Positions 19,603 to 27,469 of a stretch of 64,000 nucleotides of DNA are shown here, in pieces. The stretch lies in the NCBI GenBank assembly GCA_013177995.1, contig JABLXN010000002.1, positions 1 through 64,000 of the forward strand, in the 5' to 3' direction. The position numbers and the translations under genes were made by a program. The stretch comes from Brevinematales bacterium. GTDB taxonomy: Bacteria; Spirochaetota; Brevinematia; Brevinematales; Thermospiraceae. Each line of letters starts with the position of its first letter. The stretch's first letter is position 1. The notes under the pieces were generated by a model that saw nothing but the letters and a program-made list of their open reading frames with translations, did not search any database and was not told where the DNA came from.

Positions 19603-20992
19603 CGCGCTTTCCTTGGGCTACTTCGTAGAGGCCCTTTTCTGTTCTTGTTTTGAGGTTTTTGTCTTCTATCTCGGAGACCAAAAGCTGGATGAGACGGAGC
19701 CCTTTTTCTCTTGTTTGGGGAGAGGCATAGTCTTCTAAGTATTCTCTAAAAGAGAATAGCCCATTGGGCATGCAGAATTTCTGGATGAGCCCGGGTTTGG
19801 CAAGGTCCATGAAATCCTGGCCTACCCGTCCTTTTCTATAACAGCCGGTACAGAAGGAAGGAATAAAACCATCATCAATGAGGGCTGAGATGACCTCATC
19901 AAGACTTCGGTGATCACCCAGGGAGAACTGGCTTCCTGTTTTCTCTTCTGGATGAGAGTAGGCTCCAGGGTTGGTTCTTGAGCCGGCGGAGATCTGGCTC
20001 ACTCCATAGTGAAAGAGTTCCTGGCGGAGGGTTTCACTTTCTCTGGTGGAGAGAATGATACCCGTATAGGGGAGGGCCAATCGAATAATAGCCACAATCT
20101 TTTTGAAATCTCTATCGGAAACAGGATAGGGAATATGGGTCGAGAGAGGGGCTCCCTCGGCTGGTTCAATACGGGGAACACTTACCGTATGAGGACCGCA
20201 CCCGAATTTTCTCTCAAGATGGTAGGCATGGACAAGAAGCGAAAGTACCTCAAAGCGATAGTCAGCCAGTCCAAAGAGAACACCTATGCCAACATCATCA
20301 ATACCCCCTTCCATAGCCCTATCCATCACAAAAAGTCGCCAGAGATAGTCCGATTTTGGACCAGAAGGGTGGTATTTTTTGTAGAGTATTTCATCGTATG
20401 TCTCCTGAAAACAGGCATAGGTTCCTATCTTTTCTGCCTTGAGGCGACGAAAACCATCAATATCAAGGGGGGCAATCTCCACATTGATCCGGCGGATAGA
20501 TGAACCTCTCTCATCTCGTGTGGCATACACTCGTCGAATGGCCTCTAAAAAGTAGTCAAGTGGTGTGCGTTCATCCTCACCCGTGAGCATAAGGATGCGC
20601 TTGTGTCCCTGTCTCAGAAGCATTTTCGTTTCTTCTTCAATCTCTTCGTAGGTCAGTTTTGCCCGTCCGAGAGCGGTATTGTCTTTTCGAAAAGCGCAGT
20701 AGAGACAATTGTTTGAACAGTAGTTGCCTATATAAAGGGGTGCAAAAAGCACCATTCGTTTGCCGTAAATGGCTTCTTTTACCTGATGGGCGGTAGAGAG
20801 AATGAGACGGATATCTTCTTCTGTTTCTGCCTGGAGAAGGAGAGCCACCTTGTCGAGAGAAAGCCCTTTGAGTTTCAGAGCCTCGTGGAGAATATCCTGA
20901 AGTTTGTCTTTTGTATAGAGTTTTTGAGCGTCTTCAAGCCTGTTGTACAGTTCATCCCTTGGGATGAATGACGTCTCGGTCAGTGTCCGCAT
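19589..20992 (-). CDS. hydG: [FeFe]-hydrogenase maturation tyrosine lyase HydG
   Basis: A 467-residue radical SAM enzyme that cleaves tyrosine to p-cresol, CO and cyanide for the H-cluster. The SAM cluster cysteines are 92, 96 and 99 (CSNNCLYC). The C-terminal auxiliary cluster has the HydG-specific pattern CxxC, 22 residues, C (CTGCYRKG to QKFC), which separates it from ThiH. GGGAGGAAAAAG lies directly before the ATG. The start overlaps the 3' end of the TM1266-like gene by 41 bp. Confidence 0.96.
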   Translation of the reverse strand: MRTLTETSFIPRDELYNRLEDAQKLYTKDKLQDILHEALKLKGLSLDKVALLLQAETEEDIRLILSTAHQVKEAIYGKRMVLFAPLYIGNYCSNNCLYCAFRKDNTALGRAKLTYEEIEEETKMLLRQGHKRILMLTGEDERTPLDYFLEAIRRVYATRDERGSSIRRINVEIAPLDIDGFRRLKAEKIGTYACFQETYDEILYKKYHPSGPKSDYLWRLFVMDRAMEGGIDDVGIGVLFGLADYRFEVLSLLVHAYHLERKFGCGPHTVSVPRIEPAEGAPLSTHIPYPVSDRDFKKIVAIIRLALPYTGIILSTRESETLRQELFHYGVSQISAGSRTNPGAYSHPEEKTGSQFSLGDHRSLDEVISALIDDGFIPSFCTGCYRKGRVGQDFMDLAKPGLIQKFCMPNGLFSFREYLEDYASPQTREKGLRLIQLLVSEIEDKNLKTRTEKGLYEVAQGKRDVYY

Positions 20993-21248
20993 CTTTTTCC
21001 TCCCTTGTTCGTGAGAGGATGGATTTGACCCTGACCCCGGGGAGACGACCCAATTTGCCTGTGAGAGCCCCTACTTCATCAGTGGTGGCTTCTACAATGA
21101 GAGAGATGACACGGAGATGCTCTTCGCGAAGGTTCATTCCCTGTCTGCCAAGAATACAGTCGCTATACTCTCCCAGAATACGGGAAACAACAGGAACCTG
21201 TGAGAAGTTCTCAATCATGATGCCGATGATACCGATTCTCTTGTCCAT
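20952..21248 (-). CDS. TM1266-type putative hydrogenase-system regulator
   Basis: A 98-residue protein with an ACT/ferredoxin-like fold pattern (RIGIIGIMIEN at the start, then HLRVISLIVEATTDEVGALTGKLG). Proteins of this TM1266 family are commonly found next to HydE/F/G and are named putative iron-only hydrogenase system regulators; no mechanism is settled. The ATG at 21248 has GGGAGG upstream. It is first in the operon, just behind an operator-like palindrome, which makes a regulatory role attractive but unproven. Confidence 0.85.
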   Translation of the reverse strand: MDKRIGIIGIMIENFSQVPVVSRILGEYSDCILGRQGMNLREEHLRVISLIVEATTDEVGALTGKLGRLPGVRVKSILSRTREEKDADTDRDVIHPKG

Positions 21249-21302
21249 CAGGCCTCCCTCTGGACTTGATTGGGTTTGCCTCCTTGAGGGGGAAGGGTCC
21301 AC

Positions 21303-21332
21303 CTCTCAGATATGTTTGAGTATATCTGAGAG
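21303..21332. promoter_or_regulatory. Operator-like palindrome on the hyd maturation promoter
   Basis: A perfect inverted repeat with 11-bp arms: CTCTCAGATAT (21303-21313) and ATATCTGAGAG (21322-21332) with an 8-nt centre. It covers the -10 hexamer and the expected start site of the hyd operon, the position of a classical repressor site. It matches neither the FNR (TTGAT-ATCAA) nor the Rex (TTGTGA-TCACAA) consensus. Confidence 0.75.
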
Positions 21333-21347
21333 AACGCCTTTTGTCAA
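21319..21347 (-). promoter_or_regulatory. Promoter of the TM1266-hydG-hydE-hydF operon
   Basis: On the minus strand TTGACA (21347-21342), 17 bp, TATACT (21324-21319), about 70 bp upstream of the first start codon. The -10 lies inside the palindrome 21303-21332. Confidence 0.85.
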
Positions 21348-21589
21348 TAGGGGAAAGAAAAAAAAGAAAGAGGTATTCATATAAATAAAAAATATGTGAA
21401 GGAGATGTTGTGGGGAGGGTTGATGAGAAGCTATTTCCTTATTTCAGCTTTTTGGCGTTTTTTGCTGAAACATGGGAATAGCAAGGGTCGTGAAAGAAAA
21501 TGACAGTTTTTCTCGAATGAGATATTGAAGAAAATAGGGAAAAATAAGCGAAAAAGTGGGAAGGTTTTTGCGAGTCTTTTTCTGAGAAA

Positions 21590-21618
21590 TTGACGGAAAT
21601 ACTCTTTTTCGCTATAAT
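21590..21618 (+). promoter_or_regulatory. Promoter of the peptidase-efp-acc-murF operon
   Basis: TTGACG (21590-21595), 17 bp, TATAAT (21613-21618), 24 bp before the ATG at 21642. The roughly 240 bp between this and the hyd promoter contain only an imperfect TTTCAGC/GCTGAAA hairpin (21442-21470) and no credible gene. Confidence 0.88.
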
Positions 21619-21641
21619 ATACCACCTTGAAGGAGTATGGG

Positions 21642-22715
21642 ATGTTTGATTTTGCAAAGCGGATCTCGAGGGTTCAGCAGAGTCTCTCCAGTGGGGAAGC
21701 GCTTCTTGTTTTACAGAGGGAAGAGGTATTTTATCTCACGGGGTTTACTGGTGATGATACCTTTGTGGGGATAACACCGACAAAAGTTTTTTTCATTACC
21801 GACAGGCGTTATACAGAACAGCTGAAGTATGAGGTGAAAATACCCTACCATCTTCTGTTGGTTGAGGGAACACGCGGAAGAAAGGAAAACGTCCTTTCGC
21901 TCATAGAGGAAGAAGCGGTGAAAAGGCTTCTTGTGGACAAGAGTCGTTTTCCTTTTTCTCTCTATGAATATTTGGCCTCTCAGGTGCCGGGTCTTGAGTA
22001 TGGAGAAACCTCGGTGGTGAAAGAGATGCGGATGGTGAAGGATGAGATGGAGGTAGAGATTATCAAGCAAAATCTCATGATTACGGAGTGGGGGTATTAT
22101 TATATTCTGAGGCAGACAAAGCCGGGTAAACGAGAGGAGGAACTGGCGGCTGAGCTTGAGTATTTTCTCAAAAAGAAGGGAGCGAAGGCGTTTTCCTTTG
22201 AGCCTATTGTGGCTTCAGGGTATAGGACTACCCTTCCTCATGGAACAGCTTCTTCTCGTATGATTGAAAAAAACGATATTGTGATGTTTGATTTTGGGGT
22301 TTTGAAGGATGGGTATTGTTCTGACTTTACAAGATGTTTTTCTCCCGTTAAAATAAAGAAACCAAAAATCCTTGAGGTAAGGAGTATTGTAGAGGAGGCA
22401 CTCAAGGCAGCCGAAGCAGTGGTAAGACCCGGGGTGTTGGCCGAGGAGGTACATGCTGCTGCCTATCGGGTTATTGAGAAGGCAGGATATGCGGCCAATT
22501 TCTGGCACTCGACGGGCCATGGAGTAGGGGTGGAGATTCATGAAGACCCTTATCTTCGCTTTGGATGCAAAGAGGTGCTGAAGGAGGGAATGGTATTCAC
22601 TGTAGAACCGGGCATTTATCTCCCTGAAGAGGGCTTTGGTATTCGCCTTGAGGATATGGTGGTGGTACGGAAAAACGGGGGAGAAGTATTGACTAAGGCT
22701 GAGTATGATGTGTAA
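21642..22715 (+). CDS. Xaa-Pro aminopeptidase/dipeptidase, M24 family
   Basis: A 357-residue two-metal peptidase that releases N-terminal residues ahead of proline. The creatinase N-domain is followed by the pita-bread catalytic domain. Metal ligands are visible in MFDFGVLKDGYCSDFTR (two Asp), HSTGHGVG (His), TVEPGIY (Glu) and IRLEDMV (Glu). The ATG at 21642 lies six bases after AAGGAG. Its place before efp, accB and accC matches the yqhT-efp-accB-accC order known from Bacillus, so it is probably the YqhT-type enzyme. Confidence 0.92.
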   Translation: MFDFAKRISRVQQSLSSGEALLVLQREEVFYLTGFTGDDTFVGITPTKVFFITDRRYTEQLKYEVKIPYHLLLVEGTRGRKENVLSLIEEEAVKRLLVDKSRFPFSLYEYLASQVPGLEYGETSVVKEMRMVKDEMEVEIIKQNLMITEWGYYYILRQTKPGKREEELAAELEYFLKKKGAKAFSFEPIVASGYRTTLPHGTASSRMIEKNDIVMFDFGVLKDGYCSDFTRCFSPVKIKKPKILEVRSIVEEALKAAEAVVRPGVLAEEVHAAAYRVIEKAGYAANFWHSTGHGVGVEIHEDPYLRFGCKEVLKEGMVFTVEPGIYLPEEGFGIRLEDMVVVRKNGGEVLTKAEYDV

Positions 22716-22732
22716 TAGATGGAGGAAGATAT

Positions 22733-23293
22733 ATGATATCGTCGAATGACCTTCGCAAAGGGACAGTGATCAAGATTGATGGAGAACTTTACAAAGTGAT
22801 ATGGTTTCAGCATCACAAACCTGGAAAAGGTGGAGCGGTTGTTCGTACAAAACTCAAAAATCTTCTCCGTGATGCTGTAGTGGAAAAAACCTTTCGAGCA
22901 GGAGAGGATTTAGAGGATGTGATGGTGGAGACCAGACCTGCTCAGCTTCTCTACAAGGAAGGTGAAGAGTATGTTTTCATGGATACGGAGAGTTATGAAC
23001 AGTTTCATGTGTCTGAAGAGGTTGTGGACGAGGCGGCAAAATATCTCAAGAACGAGATGATATGTAACCTTTCCTTTTACGATGGACAGGTGATTGCGGT
23101 AGAACCCCCTATGTTTGTAGAACTCGAGATTGTGGAGACAGATCCTGGTTTGCGTGGGGATACGGTGAGTGGGGGCTCAAAGCCAGCCACGCTTGAGACG
23201 GGAGCCGTGGTTCAGGTGCCGCTCTTTGTGCAGGTTGGTGAAAAGATTCGTGTTGATACACGTGATGACCGTTATATTGAACGCGTGAAGTAA
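22733..23293 (+). CDS. efp: Translation elongation factor P
   Basis: A 186-residue three-domain factor that relieves ribosome stalling at proline runs. The conserved loop reads KPGKGGAVVRTK with the functional lysine at 32, corresponding to the modified Lys34 of Escherichia coli. The C-terminal OB domain carries GDTVSGGSKPATLETG, near the family signature. No EF-P modification enzyme (epmA, earP or similar) is in the window. It is the second gene of the operon, 17 bp after the peptidase. Confidence 0.96.
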   Translation: MISSNDLRKGTVIKIDGELYKVIWFQHHKPGKGGAVVRTKLKNLLRDAVVEKTFRAGEDLEDVMVETRPAQLLYKEGEEYVFMDTESYEQFHVSEEVVDEAAKYLKNEMICNLSFYDGQVIAVEPPMFVELEIVETDPGLRGDTVSGGSKPATLETGAVVQVPLFVQVGEKIRVDTRDDRYIERVK

Positions 23294-23316
23294 AGAAAGA
23301 AGTTGGAGGTGTGAAC

Positions 23317-23763
23317 ATGTTTTCAGTAAAGGAATTGAAAGAGTTATATACTCTTTTTGAAGAGGCTGATGTTGGTGAGATAGAGTTTCAGCATGGTGAG
23401 CTGAAGGTAAGAATGGTAGCTGGGCAGGCGAAGGCACCCGTGGTTACCCCAGCGGTAGTCTCCCCGGCACCGGTTGCGGCTCCATCCCCTTCGTCGGAGG
23501 CAAAGCCTGTCTCTTCAGAACCCCCTATTCAGGATGTGACTTCGAAATGGGTAGGAGTGTTTACACGTTTGAACCCCAAAACCAAGGAAGCCTATGTGAA
23601 ACTCCGTGATACCGTGAAGAAAGGTGATGTGATTGCGCATGTTCGTGTGCTGGGCCATCTTCAGGATGTGGTGTGTGAGTATGATGGGAAGGTGAAGGAG
23701 ATTCTGGTAGAAGAAGGTCAGCCTGTTGAATATGGGCAGCCCCTTTTCCGGCTTGAGGTATAA
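23317..23763 (+). CDS. accB: Acetyl-CoA carboxylase biotin carrier (AccB) homologue lacking the biotinyl lysine
   Basis: A 148-residue protein with the AccB layout: an N-terminal helix region, an Ala/Pro/Ser-rich linker (about 38-70) and a biotinyl-lipoyl domain (76-148). The domain aligns without gaps to ordinary BCCP (VGVFTR, KKGDVI, then GKVKEILVEEGQPVEYGQPLF). At the hairpin turn where BCCP has EAMKM it reads VRVLGHL, placing Gly113 (codon GGC at 23653-23655) at the biotinylated Lys. The flanking Met residues are also gone. The frame is open and no shift restores the motif. It is followed 12 bp later by an intact accC. Without the lysine it cannot carry biotin; plant BADC proteins offer a precedent for such homologues acting as regulatory subunits. 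Confidence 0.88.
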   Translation: MFSVKELKELYTLFEEADVGEIEFQHGELKVRMVAGQAKAPVVTPAVVSPAPVAAPSPSSEAKPVSSEPPIQDVTSKWVGVFTRLNPKTKEAYVKLRDTVKKGDVIAHVRVLGHLQDVVCEYDGKVKEILVEEGQPVEYGQPLFRLEV

Positions 23764-23775
23764 GAGGAGGATGCG

Positions 23776-25119
23776 ATGATAAAGAAAATATTGGTGACGA
23801 ACCGTGGAGAGATTGCCGTTCGTGTGATTCGAGCAGCCAAAGAGTTGGGTATAAAAACAGTGGCCATTCATTCTGAGGCGGACAAGGATAGTCTTCATAC
23901 GCGGTTAGCCGATCAGGATGTGTGTATCGGTCCTGCTCTTTCCAAAGATTCGTATCTGAATATTCCTGCTATTATCAGTGCGGCTGAGATTACAGGCGCG
24001 GATGCGGTGCATCCGGGCTATGGGTTTCTTTCGGAGAATGCCAAGTTTTCCAGGATTTGTCGGGATCATAATATTACCTTCATCGGGCCGACCCCTGAGG
24101 CTATAGAACTTCTTGGAGACAAGGCGTCCGCCAGAAAGACCATGAGTGAAGTAGGTGTACCGATTACGCCCGGAACTGGTATCATCAAGGATGTTTCAGA
24201 AGCTATGAAGTTTGCTCATGAGGTGGGTTATCCGGTGATTGTGAAGGCCACGGCTGGTGGTGGTGGAAAGGGAATGCGTGTAGCCTGGTCTGATGATGAG
24301 CTTGCGAGTATTCTTCCTATTGCTCAGGCTGAGGCACAAACCGCCTTTGGGAATCCGGATGTCTATGTAGAAAAGTACCTTCAGAATCCCCGTCATATTG
24401 AAATCCAGTTTATTGCCGATAAGCATGGAAATGCCGTTTATCTTTTTGAGAGAGACTGTTCTATTCAACGGCGGCATCAGAAGCTTATTGAAGAGGCACC
24501 GAGTCCTGCTCTTTCTCCTGAGATTCGCAAAAAAATGGGTGAGGCAGCCTGTCGTGGTGCCCTTCATGCTGGATACTATGGAGCGGGTACCATGGAGTTT
24601 CTCTTTGATGAGGAGAGTCAGCAATTCTACTTCATGGAAGTCAATGCCCGTATTCAGGTAGAACATCCCGTGACCGAACTTATCACCGGTGTTGATCTCA
24701 TCAAGGAACAGATTCTTGTGGCTATGGGGGAAAAGCTCTCCTTCAAACAGGAGGATCTCAAGGTAAATGGTCATGCGATTGAATGTCGTATCAATGCCGA
24801 GGATCCTTATATGAACTTTATGCCTGTGCCTGGAAAGATTACTGAACTTCACTTTCCGGGAGGGCCTGGTATTCGGATTGATAGTCATATCTATGCGGGC
24901 TATGAGATTCCAAAATATTATGACTCGCTCGTGGCCAAGGTACTTGCCTGGGGGCGTGATAGACAGGAAGCTATTGCCCGTATGCGTCGACTTCTTGATG
25001 AGATGCGCATAGAAGGGATTAAAACCACGGCACCCTTTCATCGTCAGATGATGGACAATCCAGATTTTATCAAGGGGAACTACTCCACGAAGTTTATGGA
25101 AAACTTCAAACTCAAATAA
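23776..25119 (+). CDS. accC: Biotin carboxylase subunit of acetyl-CoA carboxylase
   Basis: A 447-residue ATP-grasp enzyme that carboxylates the biotin on the carrier protein with bicarbonate and ATP. The N-domain starts KILVTNRGEIAVRVIRA. The glycine-rich ATP loop is KATAGGGGKGMR, and the catalytic FMEVNARIQVEHPVTE is intact, as is the C-terminal domain. Nothing looks degenerate, in contrast to the adjacent accB homologue. The carboxyltransferase genes accA/accD are not in the window. Confidence 0.96.
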   Translation: MIKKILVTNRGEIAVRVIRAAKELGIKTVAIHSEADKDSLHTRLADQDVCIGPALSKDSYLNIPAIISAAEITGADAVHPGYGFLSENAKFSRICRDHNITFIGPTPEAIELLGDKASARKTMSEVGVPITPGTGIIKDVSEAMKFAHEVGYPVIVKATAGGGGKGMRVAWSDDELASILPIAQAEAQTAFGNPDVYVEKYLQNPRHIEIQFIADKHGNAVYLFERDCSIQRRHQKLIEEAPSPALSPEIRKKMGEAACRGALHAGYYGAGTMEFLFDEESQQFYFMEVNARIQVEHPVTELITGVDLIKEQILVAMGEKLSFKQEDLKVNGHAIECRINAEDPYMNFMPVPGKITELHFPGGPGIRIDSHIYAGYEIPKYYDSLVAKVLAWGRDRQEAIARMRRLLDEMRIEGIKTTAPFHRQMMDNPDFIKGNYSTKFMENFKLK

Positions 25120-25129
25120 AGAGGAAGGT

Positions 25130-25435
25130 ATGGAAAAATTTGTTATTACCAGAAAGGCGGTGGAAGACTTAGTGAAATGGACGGTTCAGGAGTTCGGGAG
25201 TGTCCGGCTTGCCGGTAAAAAAAGGCCGGTGGTGGTTTCTTTTGCTGGTTTTCGTCAGGTTGATGTGAAGTTGGATATTGAGATGAAAGTCGGTCTGAAT
25301 ATGCTTGAAACGACGGAAAAACTCCACCAGAAACTGAAAACGACACTTGAGAAACTTGCTGGTCTTGATCTTCGCCATAGTAAAATAACCGTAAGGGGTC
25401 TGTATGACGAATCGGTCGAAAAGCAAAGTGCTTAA
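25130..25435 (+). CDS. Asp23/Gls24-family protein (YqhY-like)
   Basis: A 101-residue cytoplasmic protein with the Asp23/Gls24 pattern (alternating strands such as RPVVVSFAGFRQVDVKLDIEMKVG, shown in part, and a final helix). In Bacillus the same place after accB-accC is taken by yqhY, an Asp23-family gene linked genetically to acetyl-CoA carboxylase activity. Position and fold pattern therefore agree. Its last 32 bp overlap the next gene. Confidence 0.65.
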   Translation: MEKFVITRKAVEDLVKWTVQEFGSVRLAGKKRPVVVSFAGFRQVDVKLDIEMKVGLNMLETTEKLHQKLKTTLEKLAGLDLRHSKITVRGLYDESVEKQSA

Positions 25436-25973
25436 TATTCTCATTCAAGTAGCCTGGATAGTGGTGGTTTTTGTTGGGCTTTTGTTTCTTGTGATTGTGA
25501 GTCGAAGTTCTCAGCTTCCATTTGAACAGGCTATTCATTTTTCCACTGGTATGTCTCCCTGGACGTTTCTGGGAGTTGTGGGCTGGGTTTTGACGCTGAT
25601 GGGTCTTGTCGCAGCGGCCTGGTGGTACTATGAACATTTTTATAGCCATACGATTTATGTTCGGACGCCGTATGGGGAACTTGAGATTCACAAGGCGGCT
25701 ATACAGGGCTATCTTGTAGAGCAGCTTGAACAACTTCCTGAGGTAGTGGATTGTGATGTGAGTGTGGCTATTTTCAAGAGGCGTTTTGTGGCTCTCGATA
25801 TTCATGTGCTTTTGGCTTCTGAGAAGTCCTGTCGGGAGTATGGGGAAAAGCTTCAGCAGGATATTCTTCAGATGCTTCTCTCTACCTTTGGGATCAAAGA
25901 TATCAAACGTTTTCACCTGCAGGTGAACGCTTTTGTTGGGGGGGAATCTCACAAAACGGTTCGCTACCGGTAA
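25404..25973 (+). CDS. AmaP-like membrane anchor protein
   Basis: A 189-residue protein with two transmembrane helices (about 9-31 and 50-73) and a cytoplasmic alpha/beta tail that resembles the Asp23 fold. This is the layout of AmaP, the membrane anchor of Asp23 in Gram-positive bacteria. The pairing with the preceding Asp23-like gene supports the call. Homology is weak and based on topology, context and pattern only. Confidence 0.55.
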   Translation: MTNRSKSKVLNILIQVAWIVVVFVGLLFLVIVSRSSQLPFEQAIHFSTGMSPWTFLGVVGWVLTLMGLVAAAWWYYEHFYSHTIYVRTPYGELEIHKAAIQGYLVEQLEQLPEVVDCDVSVAIFKRRFVALDIHVLLASEKSCREYGEKLQQDILQMLLSTFGIKDIKRFHLQVNAFVGGESHKTVRYR

Positions 25974-25982
25974 GGAAAACGG

Positions 25983-27350
25983 ATGTTTAGCTTAGTATGG
26001 CTGAGAGACGTTTTGACGCTCAATAATTTTGCGCTCTATGTGGAGAATCTTGCTGAGAAGCCGCTTGGGGTGACGGCCTTTTCTCTTGACTCCAGGACTA
26101 TTCAGCCTTCGGAGTGTTTTGTAGCTATCCCGGGTGAACGTTTTGATGGTCATGATTTTATCTACGATTGTGTTCACAAAGGGGTGAAGGTTTTCATTGT
26201 GGAGAGGGCTTTTTATAGAAAGACTCGAAAGAACCTTCCACCGGGGATATTCTTTGTGGTGAAGGATAGTCGCAAAGCCCTTGGGGTCCTGGCAAGAGAA
26301 TACCGCAAGTATCTCTATGCCAAGGTGATAGCTATAACAGGGAGTTCTGGAAAAACCACCACGCGGGAACTGATTAGCTACCTTCTCTCTCTCAAGTATC
26401 AGGTGCACTCTACCAAGAAAAACCTGAATAATGATATTGGACTTCCCCTGACGGTGCTTGAGGCGAAAGAGGGGGTTCATTTTCTTGTTCTGGAAATGGG
26501 GATGAATCATTTGGGGGAGATTGGTTATCTGTCTTCTATTGTTCATCCCTATGCTTCGGTGATTACCAATATAGGGTATGCTCATATCGGGAATTTAGGC
26601 TCTCTTTATAATATTGCCCGTGCAAAAGGAGAAATCTTCAAGGGCATGATGCCCAAGTATGGGGTGGCTTTTCTCAACAGAAATGATGAGTTCTATAGTT
26701 ATCACAAGAAACTCTCTCCTGTTCCGGTGGAGGATGTGATTCCTGATGAGATTACCATCATGGAAAATCTTGGGCTTGATGGCTATCTTCTCTACTATCA
26801 GGGGATGAGTTTTCGTTTTCGTTTACCGGGAAGGCACAATATCACCAATCTCGCTATTGCTCTCAAGGTGGCGGAGTACTTTGGGGTGGATATGATGCAG
26901 GCGGTGAAGGCAATTGAGGATTTTCAGCCTGTGAGTGGACGGAGTGAGGTTATCCGGACATCAAACTGGACCATCATCAATGATGCCTACAATGCCAATC
27001 CATCTTCTATGCGGGCGGCGCTTTTTCTCTTGAAGGATCTGCCCGGTCGTCGTGTGGCCATCCTTGGGGATATGTTAGAACTCGGGAAGCATTCTCGTTC
27101 TCTCCATGAGATGATAGGAGAAGTCATGGTGACCAATCAGGTGGCGGATCTTGTGATTCTTCATGGAGAGGAGTCTCGATATGCCTTTGAAAAGCTCAAG
27201 GAAAATCAGATGCTAGCCTTTTGGTTTCCTTCCAAGCAGGAACTCATCCGGAGTCTCAGGTCGCTTCTTCAACCGGGAGACACCATTCTTGTCAAGGCTT
27301 CTCATGGGATGAAGTTAGAAGAGGTGGTGGAAGAGCTCAGGAAGGGGTAG
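25983..27350 (+). CDS. murF: UDP-MurNAc-tripeptide--D-alanyl-D-alanine ligase
   Basis: A 455-residue Mur ligase that attaches D-Ala-D-Ala to the UDP-MurNAc tripeptide, using the product of Ddl. The N-domain shows FSLDSRTIQPSECFVAIPGE. The ATP loop is AITGSSGKTTT, the central MGMNHLGEIGYLSSIVHP is typical of MurF, and the C-terminal INDAYNANPSSMRAA carries the substrate-binding motif. It ends the peptidase-efp-acc operon, which has no link to wall synthesis otherwise. Confidence 0.95.
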   Translation: MFSLVWLRDVLTLNNFALYVENLAEKPLGVTAFSLDSRTIQPSECFVAIPGERFDGHDFIYDCVHKGVKVFIVERAFYRKTRKNLPPGIFFVVKDSRKALGVLAREYRKYLYAKVIAITGSSGKTTTRELISYLLSLKYQVHSTKKNLNNDIGLPLTVLEAKEGVHFLVLEMGMNHLGEIGYLSSIVHPYASVITNIGYAHIGNLGSLYNIARAKGEIFKGMMPKYGVAFLNRNDEFYSYHKKLSPVPVEDVIPDEITIMENLGLDGYLLYYQGMSFRFRLPGRHNITNLAIALKVAEYFGVDMMQAVKAIEDFQPVSGRSEVIRTSNWTIINDAYNANPSSMRAALFLLKDLPGRRVAILGDMLELGKHSRSLHEMIGEVMVTNQVADLVILHGEESRYAFEKLKENQMLAFWFPSKQELIRSLRSLLQPGDTILVKASHGMKLEEVVEELRKG

Positions 27351-27433
27351 GAAAGAGGGTGGGTTTGTTTCAAAGGTAAAAAGTCAAATGCATTGTATGT
27401 CTCCTCAATATGGATTTTTCTTTGCTTTTGTGC

Positions 27434-27439
27434 TATAAT
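27434..27439 (+). promoter_or_regulatory. Extended -10 promoter of the TPR/NHL/VWA gene
   Basis: TGCTATAAT, an extended -10, lies 30 bp before the start at 27470; no good -35 is seen, as expected for extended -10 promoters. Confidence 0.6.
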
Positions 27440-27469
27440 GAGAGAGCGGGAAAATGGATGGAGGCAGGC

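Noticed and set aside
21442-21470. TTTCAGC...GCTGAAA hairpin resembling the one at 5086-5117
   Set aside because: Arms of seven bases and unrelated loops; similarity could be chance, and no wider match surrounds them.
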